Notes: generated by a model not told the origin, from the letters alone. Positions 48,007 to 62,691 are shown, numbered from the stretch's first letter. The stretch: DNA of 64,000 nucleotides from Pogostemon cablin (GCA_023678885.1 CM042985.1:31816465-31880464); one strand, 5' to 3'. A program made the numbers and translations.

Positions 48007-48294
48007 TAATAAAAATATCTAACTTTATTGGTAGAATAAGGATTATAATAAGGCAAAAATTTGTGTGTTCTCGGGACATGTTGTGCACCCATATCTTTAA
48101 TATAATTTTGTATATATATCACATTTATATAAAAAGAAATTAATAGTACTTTGTAATGGGAAAGATCAAAATGACAAAACGAATATTTAAAATAATAATG
48201 AATTATCTCATGCATTCGAATACACGCGTACACCCATCTATATTAATTTTATTCAATACTAATGTATATATGTATTTCTTAATATTTATTAAGA

Positions 48295-48357
48295 ACCCTA
48301 AACCCTAAACTCTAAAACCATAAACCCTAAATTTAGGGTTTAGGGTTTTAGAGTTTA
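48295..48357. repeat. Head-to-head telomere-like repeat palindrome
   Basis: CCCTAAA-type units run into TTTAGGG-type units, forming a hairpin whose 29-base arms differ at one position. Each arm contains both perfect (CCCTAAA) and variant (CTCTAAAA, CCATAAA) telomere units. Confidence 0.85.
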
Positions 48358-49915
48358 GGGTATATACATTTGTATATATTTTTTTATATTCAGTAATTTA
48401 TTAAAAAATTAAGTAAAAATCTGGAAAAAAATTATTAACAAACTTTATAAATTCTTTTATTCATTAATATGTAATATGATAGGTCTGACATGAAACCGCT
48501 TCACGTGAAATCATTTTACACTTTTTATAATACTTATCACTTTCGCCATAAAATATTATTAATTTCGATATAAATTGATATCACTGTCATTTATACCATA
48601 AGTTGTTCATAAAATAGCACAATCATTGGTTTAATATCTTTTTTTATAGTACCCGAGGGTATTGCGGTATTATGTGTACTCGTTCCAAACCCTAATGTGA
48701 TTTTCACAACTATTTGTATCCGTCTCAAATCCGTTTACAATTACTCATACGTGCCCCATTAAGATTTGGATAGAATAGATACTTAAAATGCCCATTTCAT
48801 TATCAACCCTAACTATTATCATTTAATAAATAAAATCAATAAATGTATATAATAATTATAAATTATTGTATAATTAAAATTAATTATTAAAAATAATAAA
48901 ATAAATATAAAATAAATAATTAACAATAAAAAAATTATGAAAATTAATTAATATTAAACTAAGATTTATTTTTTCATGAAATTCCTCATTTAGAATTCTA
49001 TAATAAACTAAATTTATTAAACTTAAAATTCTAAGGATAAATAGATTAAATCTATTAAATAATTTCTTACTCTTCTAAAAATATTTTATTTATTAATATA
49101 TTTTATTAAAGAATATTTTACAATATAAAAATTGTTATTAAATTTAAAAATCTATTTCTCCAATCATATATTATTAGTAATATGGATGTCAAATTAAAGA
49201 TCATGAAAAGACAATTAATTTGATATAATTTTATATAATTTCTATTTAAAAATAAAAAATTTAAAACACTTAAAGTTTTAGGTAAATTTTTAAATAAGAT
49301 AAAGAAAAATGAAATATTTTGATTGGTTATTTAAAATAAAGTAACTACATTATCTTCCTTCCTAAGCAAGTTTATTATTAAAAAAAATTCAAAAATCTAT
49401 AAAAATGACACATCACCTAAATTACTCACATGATGCCATATAATAAATCCAAAACCCTCCTTTAGTATATTATATATATATATATATTTTCTCTATTTTT
49501 TTTATATGACTTTTTCTTGTTTTCATCTCTTGCTATTTTTTTTTACTATCAAATTTTAAATTTACAATCATCCATTTTTTCATTCTACTCTATTGCTATT
49601 TTTTTATATGTATATTTTTCTCTAATTTTTTTATATGTATCTTTTCCTATATATCACGTATCGTATTGCTATTTTTTTTAACTATCAATCTTTAAAATAT
49701 GTATCTTTATCGATTTTTAAAATATATATCTTTTTCTCTATCATACTATCAATCTTTAAAATATGTATCTTTTTCTTTATCATATATGATTGATAAAAAA
49801 AAAATTATCTTTTATTTTATTAATTTCACCATGATATCTATCGATCTTTAAAATATGCAATTTTTTCTTAATTATCATTGCAATATTTTGTTTACATTTT
49901 CTAATTCTATATGAG

Positions 49916-50566
49916 AATTTCAAATAACTACTTTTCTAATGCTATATGAGAATTTCAAATAACTATAAATTGATGAAGAGGGGTTGATGATGAAGAAACT
50001 CCTAGTCTTATAATAAGAGATCTCCCAATGATCAATTGACGAAGCGACCACCAAATCTACGAAATAAATCGATGATGATCATTAAGTAGTGTCGGCTCCT
50101 CCACTATTGCCGCCGACCCCAATATAAATCGACGACTTCGAGAGATCATTAAGTAGTGCCGGCTCCTCCACATTGCCGTCGGCCCCCATATTTAGTCCGC
50201 AATCGACATGGGCAACCATATTCACAAACCTACCTTGAGACTCAATAATACTTTGCCCATGACCACTTATATATAGTCAAGTATCAATCTTCTTGTAGAA
50301 GTTTTGTACATGTCTTCTTGTGGAAGTCTTGCACAATCTTCTTTTGGAAGTTTTGCAATTGTCTTCTTTTGGAAGTCTTGCACCTATATTAATAAATTAA
50401 AATTCACAATAAAAGAAATTAAATTATTTTGGTGGTTTACTAAATAGTTTCTTGGCCTTGTATTCTTATATATAATAATAAAATATATTAATAATAATAT
50501 TATATATATATATTATATATATAAAAGTATATAAATCTTATTATTCTAAATAGTTTATTAAATGTT

Positions 50567-50607
<41 letters not shown>

Positions 50608-51495
50608 CACTATTAAATTAACATATTCTCATTTATTGAGCATAAATATTTTTATAAAAGTAAACGATGATTGATAATAAGAGTTTTTTATTTGTGTATA
50701 CATTTATTTATTAATTTCATATATTCATATTTTATCCATTTTTTTATGTTATACAAATATTTTGCTTACAATAAAGTTAAAAATAGAATAAATAATTTCT
50801 TACTATTTAAAAATATTTTATTTATTGATAAATTTAATAATAATTTTTTTAAATTTCAAATAACTACTTTTCTAATGCTATATGAGAATTTCAAATAACT
50901 ATAAATTGATGAAGAGGGGTTGATGATGAAGAAACTCCTAGTCTTATAATAAGAGATCTCCGAATGATCAATTGACGAAGCGACCACCAAATCTACGAAA
51001 TAAATCGATGATGATCATTAAGTAGTGTCGGCTCCTCCACTATTGCCGCCGACCCCAATATAAATCGACGACTTCGAGAGATCATTAAGTAGTGCCGGCT
51101 CCTCCACATTGTCGTCGGCCCCCATATTTAGTCCGCAATCGACATGGGCAACCATATTCACAAACCTACCTTGAGACTCAATAATACTTTGCCCATGACC
51201 ACTTATATATAGTCAAGTATCAATCTTATTGTAGAAGTTTTGTACATGTCTTCTTGTGGAAGTCTTGCACAATCTTCTTTTGGAAGTTTTGCAATTGTCT
51301 TCTTTTGGAAGTCTTGCACCTATATTAATAAATTAAAATTCACAATAAAAGAAATTAAATTATTTTGGTGGTTTACTAAATAGTTTCTTGGCCTTGTATT
51401 CTTATATATAATAATAAAATATATTAATAATAATATTATATATATATATATAAAAGTATATAAATCTTATTATTCTAAATAGTTTATTAAATGTT

Positions 51496-51558
<63 letters not shown>

Positions 51559-51790
51559 CACTATTAAATTAACATATTCTCATTTATTGAGCATAAATAT
51601 TTTTATAAAAGTAAATGATGATTGATAATAAGAGTTTTTTATTTGTGTATACATTTATTTATTAATTTCATATATTCATATTTTATCCATTTTTTAATGT
51701 TATACAAATATTTTGCTTACAATAAAGTTAAAAATAGAATAAATAATTTCTTACTATTTAAAAATATTCTATTTATTGATAAATTTTAAT
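49916..51790. repeat. 936-bp tandem duplication within the Helitron
   Basis: Two adjacent copies, starting at about 49916 and 50852 (offset 936), are nearly identical apart from the lengths of AT microsatellites. Each holds a GC-rich doublet (GTCGGCTCCTCCAC, GCCGGCTCCTCCAC), four 22-bp repeats of the TCTTCTTGTGGAAGTCTTGC type and an AT-rich end. On the minus strand the GC-rich part is open for some 70 codons, which may be a captured gene piece, but I do not recognise it. Confidence 0.88.
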
Positions 51791-52137
51791 TAAAATTTAT
51801 CTTTAATAAAAAATTATTATTAAATTTAAGAATCTATTTCTTAAATTATATTATATTGGTAATATGGATGTCAAATTGAAGATCATGAGAAGACGATTAA
51901 TTTGATATAATTTTTATATAAAATCGATTTAAAAATAAAAAATAAAAAACATTTAAAGTTTTAAGTTAACTTTTAAATAAGATAAAAAAAAGTGAAATAA
52001 TTTAATTGGTTAATACTCAACTCTTTCTTAGCAAGTTTAGTAAAATAAATTCAAAATTCTAAGAAAATGCCAAGTCATCCCTAAATTACTCTCAAGTTGA
52101 CAACTCATCAAATCATAACCTTCCTTTAGTATACTAA

Positions 52138-52140
<3 letters not shown>

Positions 52141-52225
<85 letters not shown>
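52141..52225. repeat. (TA)n microsatellite
   Basis: An uninterrupted TA run of about 85 bp immediately beside the Helitron 5' terminus. Confidence 0.9.
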
Positions 52226-52229
<4 letters not shown>

Positions 52230-52426
52230 GGTGTGTATTTAATGATTTAAGGGTAATTTAGACTTTTTGAAAAAATATATATTAATTATATATTAATGAG
52301 GGTGTGTATTTAGTGAGACCCCACCCTTATTTTTATTACACACAACAACATTCTATTTCTTCCATTATATAAAATTTCTTCTCTATCATTTTTCTTACTA
52401 TTCTTCTTGATTTATTGTCTTCTCAC

Positions 52427-53283
52427 ATGGATAAAAATAATAGTGAATTTTTTAGAATTTTTTTAGATTCTCAAAATATATCCGATGAATCCTTTTCTTC
52501 TCCAAGTTCATAAGTTTCACAAAATTTTCAAAATTTCCTATTCAATCAAGCCACTCAATTTCCATCATTCACTCTAGAAACACAATTTTATAATAATCCC
52601 ACTCAAGTAGAGGTAGAAGAGCATGATGAAGGCGGTGCTAGTAGTAAAAAAAGTCGTGATGGAGCAAAGAAGAAGACAAACTAGTCGCTTATTCTTTATC
52701 ACTATCAGTGATGACCCAAAAATCGACAACGATCAAAAGAAATGCAAACGTGATGAAATCACACTGGTTTACAACAATTAATCGAAAGGTGAATAAATTC
52801 AATGCTTGCTACAACAGTGTATACGAGGTATATAGAAGTGGTCATAGTAATAAAGACCTATTGTCCATGGCTTATGTTAAATATGCAGATGAAAATAATG
52901 GTGTTGCATGTAATCTCGAGCATATTTGAAAAATAGCAAAGGATCGTCCAATGAATTATCCACAAAATAGTGATTACCATGGGACATCAAAGAAAGCGAG
53001 GACGTCGGAGTCGGATGCAAGCAATACATCATCGAATAGAAATTTTCATATGAATATTAATCTAAATGATGATGAACCTTGTCCAATTGGACAAAAAGCA
53101 GCAAAGCAAAAGGCTAATGGAAAAGGAAAAGTTAAATCAGGTGAAAACTTAGAAAGATTTGATGATATGTCCATGAAATTCTCAACTGTGCTCGATAAGT
53201 TTTCAGACTATACAGAAGTAAAGAAAAAAGAAATTGAGTTAAAAGAGCGCGACATCATGATGAAAAGAGTGGAAAACTATTAA
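52427..53283 (+). pseudogene. Harbinger ORF1 (Myb/NAM-associated DNA-binding partner), broken
   Basis: It starts MDKNNSEFFRIF at 52427 with FPSFTLETQFYNN. After stops and a frame change it continues at 52708-53283 with WFTTINRKVNKFNACYNSVY, then a Lys-rich region containing GKGKVKSGENLERFDDMSMK and a charged C-terminal helix (KKKEIELKERDIMMKR). This is the layout of PIF/Harbinger ORF1, whose product helps import and position the transposase. Stops near 52511, 52682 and 52927 rule out a full protein. Confidence 0.75.
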
Positions 53284-53784
53284 TGCAGATATATCAAAAA
53301 TGTCTAGAGATCGTCTCATCTTACACGAGCAACTATGTAAGAAGATCATGGAAAAATAGAACTCACAAAATAAGTAGAATTAGCTAGTCGTTGTATTTGT
53401 TTACCACTTATTTGTACAATGTTTTTAATATTTTTTTCTTAGTGTTTGTAACTTTCACTAGTTTAATGTAATCTTAATATTTTATTATATAAGTTTAATG
53501 AGTAGAATTAGCTAGTTTAATATTTTTTTCTTAATATTTTATTATATATATAAGTTTTTTGTTTCATAGTTGACCATTAAAAACTAGACGTTCGAACATA
53601 GCAGTTGTAAAACTAATTGTAATATAGCCATTGTAAAACTAGCCGTTGCAATATAGCCGTTGTAAAACTACCCGTTGCAATATAGCCGTTGCAAGATGAG
53701 TTTGCTATATATATGTGCTACATCAATAAAATTGTTGCGTTCTCATTATTTTGTTTTACTCACACAAAGCTTTTCCATCATAAA

Positions 53785-55092
53785 ATGTCTCAATATTCTA
53801 ACAATAACAGCTTTGCCTCATCCAGTGATCAAGAATATGAAGTCAAAAATTATGAGAGACCAAATTTGCCAGGCAAAGAATTCATGTTAATGTTAGTCAA
53901 TCAAGGGTGACAACTTCTAGAAGCATATCAATAACAAATCGACATACCACGGCAAAGAAGGTTCATAGAACGAAATTATGAATTCGGACATGACAGACTT
54001 GTGCATGATTATTTTTACACAAATCCTTTGTATCCGGATAACTTATTTAGAAGACGATTTCGAATGTGAAAAGAGTTGTTCATTTAAATATTAGAAGTAC
54101 TCGAGAGTCGGTTTTCTTATTTTCAACAGAGGGTCGATGCTGCAAGGAGACAATGGTTGTCACCACTACAAAAATGTACCGCAGCTATTCGTCAATTAGC
54201 TTATGGAATCTACGCCGGCCATCTTGATGAGTATCTTCGTATGGGAGAATCAACTGCAATGAATTGCCTTTTTGAATTTTGCAAAAACGTGATTGAAATA
54301 TTTGGTAGTCAATACTTGAGAAGACCAACGTATAACGACATTCAACGTCTTTATCAAATGGACGAGTAGAAACATGGGTTCCCTGGTATGTTGGGCAGTC
54401 ATGATTGTAATCATTGGGAGTGGAAGAATTTCTTGTTGCATGGAAAGGTCAATTTACAAGAGGTCATGGCTCACATACGATTGTGCTCGAAGCAGTCGCG
54501 TCGTAGGATTTATGGATATGGCATGCATTTTTTTGGAGTTGCAGGTTCGCGTAATGACATTAACGTATTGTATGAATCTCCTCTGTTTAACAATATTTTG
54601 CGAGGAAATGCGTCCACTGTTCATTACACCGTGAACAAAATGCAATATACACAAGGTTATTATTTAACTGATGAAATCTATCCAGAGTGGGCGACTTTTG
54701 TCAAAGTATTTCCATGTCCACAAGATAAAAAACAAAAATTGTTTAAGAAAAAATAAGAAGCTGCAAGGAAAGACGTTGAAAGAGCATTTGTGGTTTCTCC
54801 AAGCTCGATAGGCAATCGAGAGAGGACCGGCTCATTTTTGGTATAGAAAGAAATAAAACTCATAATGTTAACTTGCATTATTTTACACAACATGATTGTA
54901 GAACATGAAGGAGACATGCTCACAAATTGGTCACATGACGAAGGTGATGATCATGCACAACCTATTCAAGGCTCAAATCGAGAGTTCCAAGAATATCTTC
55001 GAAGAAATTCCGAGCTACGTGATAATCATGCTCATCACCAACTTCGTGTTGGTTTAGTTCAACATATTTGGCAGCACTTTGGTAACAATTAA
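53785..55092 (+). pseudogene. Harbinger DDE transposase (DDE_Tnp_4), broken
   Basis: Opening at 53785 (MSQYSNNNSF), the coding trace runs to TAA at 55092 through about six stops (near 53908, 54068, 54086, 54367, 54754, 54843) and frame changes. Recognisable blocks are LGSHDCNHWEWKN (first Asp), AGSRNDINVLYESPLF (second Asp) and RKDVERAFVV (Glu), so all three catalytic acids survive. The C terminus reads TCIILHNMIVEHEG. It is inactive. Confidence 0.85.
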
Positions 55093-55254
55093 TAATTATT
55101 TATTTTTTCATATTATGCCTAGTCCTAATTATTGTACTCATTTTTTTGTATTATGCATTATCTTAATAATTTATTTAAATTTTGTTAATATTTTACAAAC
55201 TTTTTCATTATTTATTTCGTTTTTCATTGTCAATAAATGTTACAATTCAAAATA

Positions 55255-55585
55255 GTAATGTTACAATTCAGAATATTAACGTTAGATGTTAGATGACCGT
55301 TAAAAAATTCAGAATATTAATATCAATATTAATCTATCAGTTGAAACGTTAACCTATCTTCTGAAACATTAATCTATATTCTGAAATATTAACCTATTTT
55401 CTAAAACGTTAACCTAACTTCTAAAATATTAATCTATCTTCTGAAATGTTAATCTATCTTTTGAAACGTTAACCTATTTTCTGAAATATTAACATACCTT
55501 TTGAAATGTTAATCTATCTTCTACAATGTTAAATCTTTCTTCTAAAACAATAATCTATCTTCTGGAACGTTAACCTATAATTTTT
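55255..55585. repeat. Subterminal tandem repeat of about 20 bp in the Harbinger 3' end
   Basis: About 15 degenerate copies of a unit like GTTAACCTATCTTCTGAAAC, alternating TTAATCTA and TTAACCTA forms, between the transposase stop and the right terminus. Confidence 0.8.
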
Positions 55586-56793
55586 ATATTTTATTTAATG
55601 AAAAAAATACCAGCTTTTTTGGGTAGATGGTTGGAGAAGGCCTAAATATAAATATATATTTTTATTTAAAATAAAATAAATTAAATTAAATTCATAATTT
55701 CTTGTTTAGAGTATTTAATATTTATATAATATTTTAAAAGAAAATATAAGAGTATTGTATTTAGTTATATTATATATAAGAAAAATGAAATAGTGGGTGT
55801 CCCATGAATAGTTAGTTTAAATTGTGGAATGGATGTGTGTGTGTTAGTTGAGTTTAATGGGGAAATCTGTAAAAGTGGATGAGTGTGATATATTTGAGTT
55901 TAAACCCACAAACCATTGTGGATGCTCTAATAAATTGAGATCTCATGCAAGGTTTAAAATATCCCTAAATATCATCGATATTTTCACGATATATCCATTT
56001 TTGGAGAGTACCGATATCGATATTAGGAAAAAATATATTTCTTGTATGATATCGAGGAAATATCAAAAAATATCAGTGGAAATATCGATATCGATTTGCC
56101 ACATTTTAATTTTTTCTGAATGTCGAGATATATCGATAAAATATCGATGAAATATCAAAAATATCAAAAAATTATTCATGATTTTAAGAAATTTTAATGA
56201 CTTTTTATGTTACTTTTATCAACTAAATACATTTTTTTTGTTATTAATTTGTTCAATTAAAAAAAATAAAGTAATACTTTCGTGAAATAATCTCATAGTG
56301 AGACTGTTTTACGTTTTTTAATTAACTATCTTTTTTATATTAAAATAGTTATCACTTTCTATTAAAAATATTATAATTATTAACTAGTAAATATAAAGGG
56401 TTCACGTAAACAGTATACTCTGATTAAAAATATAATTATTTTGGCACAATTGGACAAGATGGAATGATATACTACTAACACATTCAAAACAAGGTTTAAA
56501 AAATTATCTAATTCGATTAGGTGATACCAATATTTATTTAGAATAAGAAAACGTGACATGTTTTACATTTGAACCTCATAGATCATCATTTTGATAGTAG
56601 TTATTATGTGTTAAATAATTAAAAATAATTATTATATGATTTCAGACTATTTAAATATGTTGTTATTGATCACTTATCATATATTTTGAGTTTTATTTTG
56701 ATTATAAATTGTATTTATCTATTAAAATTAGTTATAATATATTGCAAAATTAAATAATCAATTTTCTTCTTTTTTCTCACAAATTTCCATAAT

Positions 56794-58774
<1,981 letters not shown>

Positions 58775-59098
58775 ATCTATCCCCCTACAAATAATTTCGT
58801 CCTCGAAATTCAGAATAACTCTCAATTTTAAAGAATCTGGGTAAATAATAATAAAATAAATACTTGTATATCTTGAAGCTGACATCGTGTATCAGGTAGA
58901 TGCGTAGCGAGTATCATAAGAAAATTATTTTATTAATAAAAATATTATATGTAAATAAATTATTTTAAAAATACAATTCCATATAAATGTAAACTTGTAA
59001 ATAATTTATTTTGAAAACACAAGTCCACAAAAACGTAAACTCATAATTTATTTTAAAAATACGAGTCCACAGAAACGTAGACCCGCTCTGATACCATC

Positions 59099-59944
59099 TG
59101 TCACGCCCCGATTTTCAATAAATAGAAAGGAATATTTATTTGCAATTCTTTGATAATATTAACCTTTAATGTGAGCGTGAACCATAAAATAAAATTAATA
59201 AAGTATCATTAAGTATAAAAATATATAAAAAAAATTTGGCGCAGCGCGTTAATTAAAAGTCTCTCACGCAACGCATCCACCCCTGATACGCCGTCGCAGC
59301 CTCAACTTGAAAAGAGTTTGGAGTGGAAGGGATGAGCGTTTGAAATACACTTAATATGTTAGCTTAAATGATTGCACAGTTAAAAATAAATATGTATGTC
59401 AAATATACCATAAGATGTAAGCACATGTCAATTTAATGAAATAATTTGCACGTTGTTGTTCGATAACTCATTGAAAATATTTTAGACCGAATCGTCATCC
59501 GATAACTTATGTTAGTTAGTTTGTGCATACTGGGTCGTCATCCCAGTACGATGTTAGCATATTTTGAAATATATTTAGTACTGAGCCGACGTAGTCAGTA
59601 ACTTGTGTTAGTTGGTATATGTGCACCGAGTCGTCACCCCGTACAAGTGTTAGTAAAAATATATTTGTCATCGAACTAAAAGCACACATGACACATAACA
59701 TGATATATAAGTAACACATATCACAATCTTAACATAGCAATCATGACATAAAATGTAGCACTCGATAAAGAGTGAAAGTTACCCCACCTTAAATTTTCTT
59801 GAAAATTGTAGAGTGAACAAGGATTGCTCTTCGATCTCATAAATTCTTAAAAATATATATTAATTTTAATAATAAATATAAAATTAAGATTCTACATTCA
59901 AAATAATAATATATTGGTAAAATTATAATTAATATTTAAAATAA

Positions 59945-60033
<89 letters not shown>

Positions 60034-60962
60034 ATTATAGTATAAAAGAATATAACTGCATAGCTAGTTGACAACGCATGCCAAGTTTAAATGTTTTAAT
60101 TACTGATTTTTTTTTATTATTATTAATCTATATATTTTTATAAATTGCAATCAAGTTTCTGCATTATATTAAATTCTTATTTAAATTTATCCTAAACTTT
60201 AAATTTATTACAAAATGACCCAACTTGAGTTATACAACTCCAATTAAAATTTCAAAAATACTGTTGGAGTCCTCGTGAGACGAGGATCACAACAGTACTA
60301 ATTTTGTATCAAATATTGAAGTTTTGAAAATATGAAATTTATACAGCGAAGTGAGTTTCTTCCCAACTTCTTCATTTCACGGCCAAACTTAAAATTAATT
60401 ATACCTTTGTGATCCTCATGAGGAGAGCTTCAAAATAGTCGATATTATCAAAGCTAACTCATACCAAAATAAAATATGTCATTAAAGGGGTAAAAACTTT
60501 GACGAAACTTTTCTAGCACAAATGACATCTATTTTATAAAAGAATTATATATTTGGAATCTACGCTTCGGGACGAACATTTTCATATATAACACGCTAAC
60601 AACTAATAATGAAATGAGTAATATAAGAAAGAAGCAGTGTGTGAAATTATATATATATATGTATGTGTTGTATATATATGTGTGTGTATATATGTATGTG
60701 AGTGTGAGTGGTACATATTTATACATAATTCAAACTTGGGCTCCAAGCCTATCTTTTCCTTTTTCCTTATCCAAAACACTTCCACTTGCACACACTCATG
60801 CATATCCTCACATCATTACATTTATAAACATATATTATAATATTATTACTATTATTATTATAATTATATAATATATAATAATTAAAATATAATATATAAA
60901 AAAATACAATTTTATTAAAAAAAAGTTCGAAAATATAGATTATGAAATAGTGGGGTGTTACA
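59099..60962 (-). repeat. 5' LTR of the coding-deleted gypsy element
   Basis: 1,864 bp. It carries the same GGCGCAGCGCGTTAATTAAA and CTCACGCAACGCATCC segments as the other LTR, but a shorter first TA microsatellite (about 59948-60031) and almost no second one. Confidence 0.9.
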
Positions 60963-61165
60963 ATAATTTTTAAAATTTTTACCAATATCGATATCGATAT
61001 TCGATATATCCATCGATATATTCGTAAATTTGAGGTACCGATGTTTTTATCAATATCGATATTTTAAACTTTGATCTCATGTATCAAAATGTAGACCAAT
61101 AGGCCTACCATTGTTTAAAAATATAGCATCATAGCACGGTCATGTTAAGCTGTAGCTCGAACTTA

Positions 61166-61454
61166 CTCCCTCCGTCCCCGAAATACTTCACGTATTATTG
61201 TGCGCGGAATTTAAGAAAAAAATATTATTTTATGTATAAAGTAAGAAAGAGAAGAAGTATTTTAATTAATTTAATTAAAAGAGTGTGTAAAGTTATTAAA
61301 ATGTGAGAAAAAGTGAGTATTATGTTGGGATGTGTGTAAAAAGTATGTATTGTTATAGTGTATTTTTTACCATTTTTGGTAAAAGTAAATTGTGAAATAC
61401 TTTGTGGGACGGATGAAAAAGAAAAGTGTGAAATACTTTGAGGGATGGAGGGAG
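61166..61454. mobile_element. Stowaway MITE
   Basis: CTCCCTCCGTCCCCGAAATA at the left and TACTTTGAGGGATGGAGGGAG at the right (inverted), flanked by TA (61164-61165 and 61455-61456). It is 289 bp and non-coding. Confidence 0.88.
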
Positions 61455-61478
61455 TATACTATACCACTCTACCTTCTC

Positions 61479-61509
<31 letters not shown>

Positions 61510-61518
61510 TTTGTTTGT
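61479..61518. repeat. (TTTA)n/(TTTG)n microsatellite
   Basis: About eight TTTA-type units followed by three TTTG units, lying just outside the Stowaway. Confidence 0.85.
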
Positions 61519-62049
61519 TTGTTTTAACAGCTTTCCAATTACATATAGTACTCGTTATTCACATCACTCTTCATGTTTACCGATTCATATTGTTTAAAAG
61601 AAGGCAAAAGCTCATGTGTTCCTGAAAAAATGTGAACATGGTTCGTGTCCCCATGTGAATACAACTCTTTTCCTCCCTATTTTATTTAAACATATATATT
61701 GATTGCTAGAAAATTTAAATTACAAAGAGACACAGTGTCCCGGGCACAAGAGTCCCACTCTTAAAAGAAAATATTTTGTTTTTCTTTACTTTTTTATTTT
61801 ATTCTTTTATCAATTTTATTAATTTTTTTGGGATGTTTAAATATATTTATGCGACAAATAAAGTGTAGAAATATTATAAGTGTAATGAAGAAGTGATTGA
61901 TTTTGGAATTAGAGTAATTTATACAGTGATTGAATAAAATGTTAATTTTTAATTAGTTAATTTCTCTCTTATTAATTACGTTTATTTTCGATTTTTATGT
62001 TAAGGATTATGTAATTTATTCTGTTTATTTTAGTTGAGATTTAGTAAAA

Positions 62050-62460
62050 TTAGAAGGCAAAAACTCCTGTGAACCCGGTGCACGGATTACATTTCGTGTG
62101 CCTTTAGAATTTTGTATTAAATTGTATACACTTTAGTATATTGATGTGTACCCTTTATTTTCTAAAGAAAATTATTGTGTGTATCTGGGCGCATGAACAA
62201 CGCTCCTTGCGCCTTTAGAATTTTATGTTAAATTGTATACCCTTTAGTATAAAAATGTGTACCCTTTATTTTCTAAAGAAAAAAATATATTAATGAAAAG
62301 TGTATACCCTTTAGAACAAATAGTGTACCTTTTATTAATTAAAGTGTAGTATACCTTTAAACCAAAACAATATACATTTACCCATAATACTAAATTTGTA
62401 AAGGTGCACGGAATATGTTCCCGTGCGCCCGCAACCCTCACTCAAATTAGAATACATAAA
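62050..62460. repeat. Dispersed repeat, inverted relative of 26690-27140
   Basis: It contains GTGCACGGATTACATTTCGT, TGTACCCTTTATTTTCTAAA twice, and ends GTGCACGGAATATGTTCCCG. These are complements of motifs at 26690-27140. No coding sequence. Confidence 0.6.
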
Positions 62461-62691
62461 CTTACACAATTTTTACACTTATACACCTCTCACTACTCTC
62501 TACTCTTACACATTAAGTTGACATAAAAAAATCTATTCTACTTAAATCCGAATAAAGAAAAGAAGAAGAAAAAATTAACATTATTTGTTAAATTTACTAA
62601 ATGAACATAATTCTAAATCTACTTTTCTTATTCCTAACCAAATGATAAAACTTGCGCGTGCTCCTAAATCCTTCATTTTTGAAAAGTTATA

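Larger units (their letters stand above)
47648..52140 (-). mobile_element. Non-autonomous Helitron, minus strand
   Basis: On the minus strand the 5' end is A|TCTTTAGTATACTAAAGG (52140 downward). The 3' end is a perfect 10-bp-arm hairpin (CCCGCGTAAC with complement, plus strand 47659-47680), then 7 bases, then CTAG and a flanking T (47648-47651, T opposite 47647). Insertion between A and T with no target duplication is the Helitron signature. No Rep/helicase is present. A second 5'-like end (ATATACTAAAGGAGGG on the minus strand, about 49470), with 350 bp of homology to the outer 5' end, suggests one Helitron inside or beside another. Confidence 0.72.
46621..52313. mobile_element. Inverted-repeat element nested in Harbinger, carrying a captured gene fragment
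   Basis: The left end (CTAAATATACACAC, with GAATACACACCCCTTAAATA about 80 bases in) is repeated in inverted orientation at 52226-52313 (AAGGGGTGTGTATTTAATG ... GGTGTGTATTTAG). After subtracting the Helitron at 47648-52140 about 1.2 kb remains, including a glycine-rich RNA-binding protein fragment and a second MITE-free stretch. Superfamily and target-site duplication could not be fixed. Confidence 0.55.
46205..55927 (+). mobile_element. PIF/Harbinger DNA transposon, decayed, with nested insertions
   Basis: Terminal inverted repeats GAGCACCCACAACGG (left) and GAGCATCCACAATGG (right end, read inward) match at 13 of 15 and are flanked by the trinucleotide TAA (46202-46204 and 55928-55930), the TSD size of this superfamily. 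Both ends share GTTTAAACTCA just inside. The element carries the two typical genes, a Myb/NAM-associated ORF1 (from 52427) and a DDE transposase (from 53785), both broken. The interval 46621-52313 between the left end and ORF1 is a later insertion; without it the element would be about 4 kb. Confidence 0.85.
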
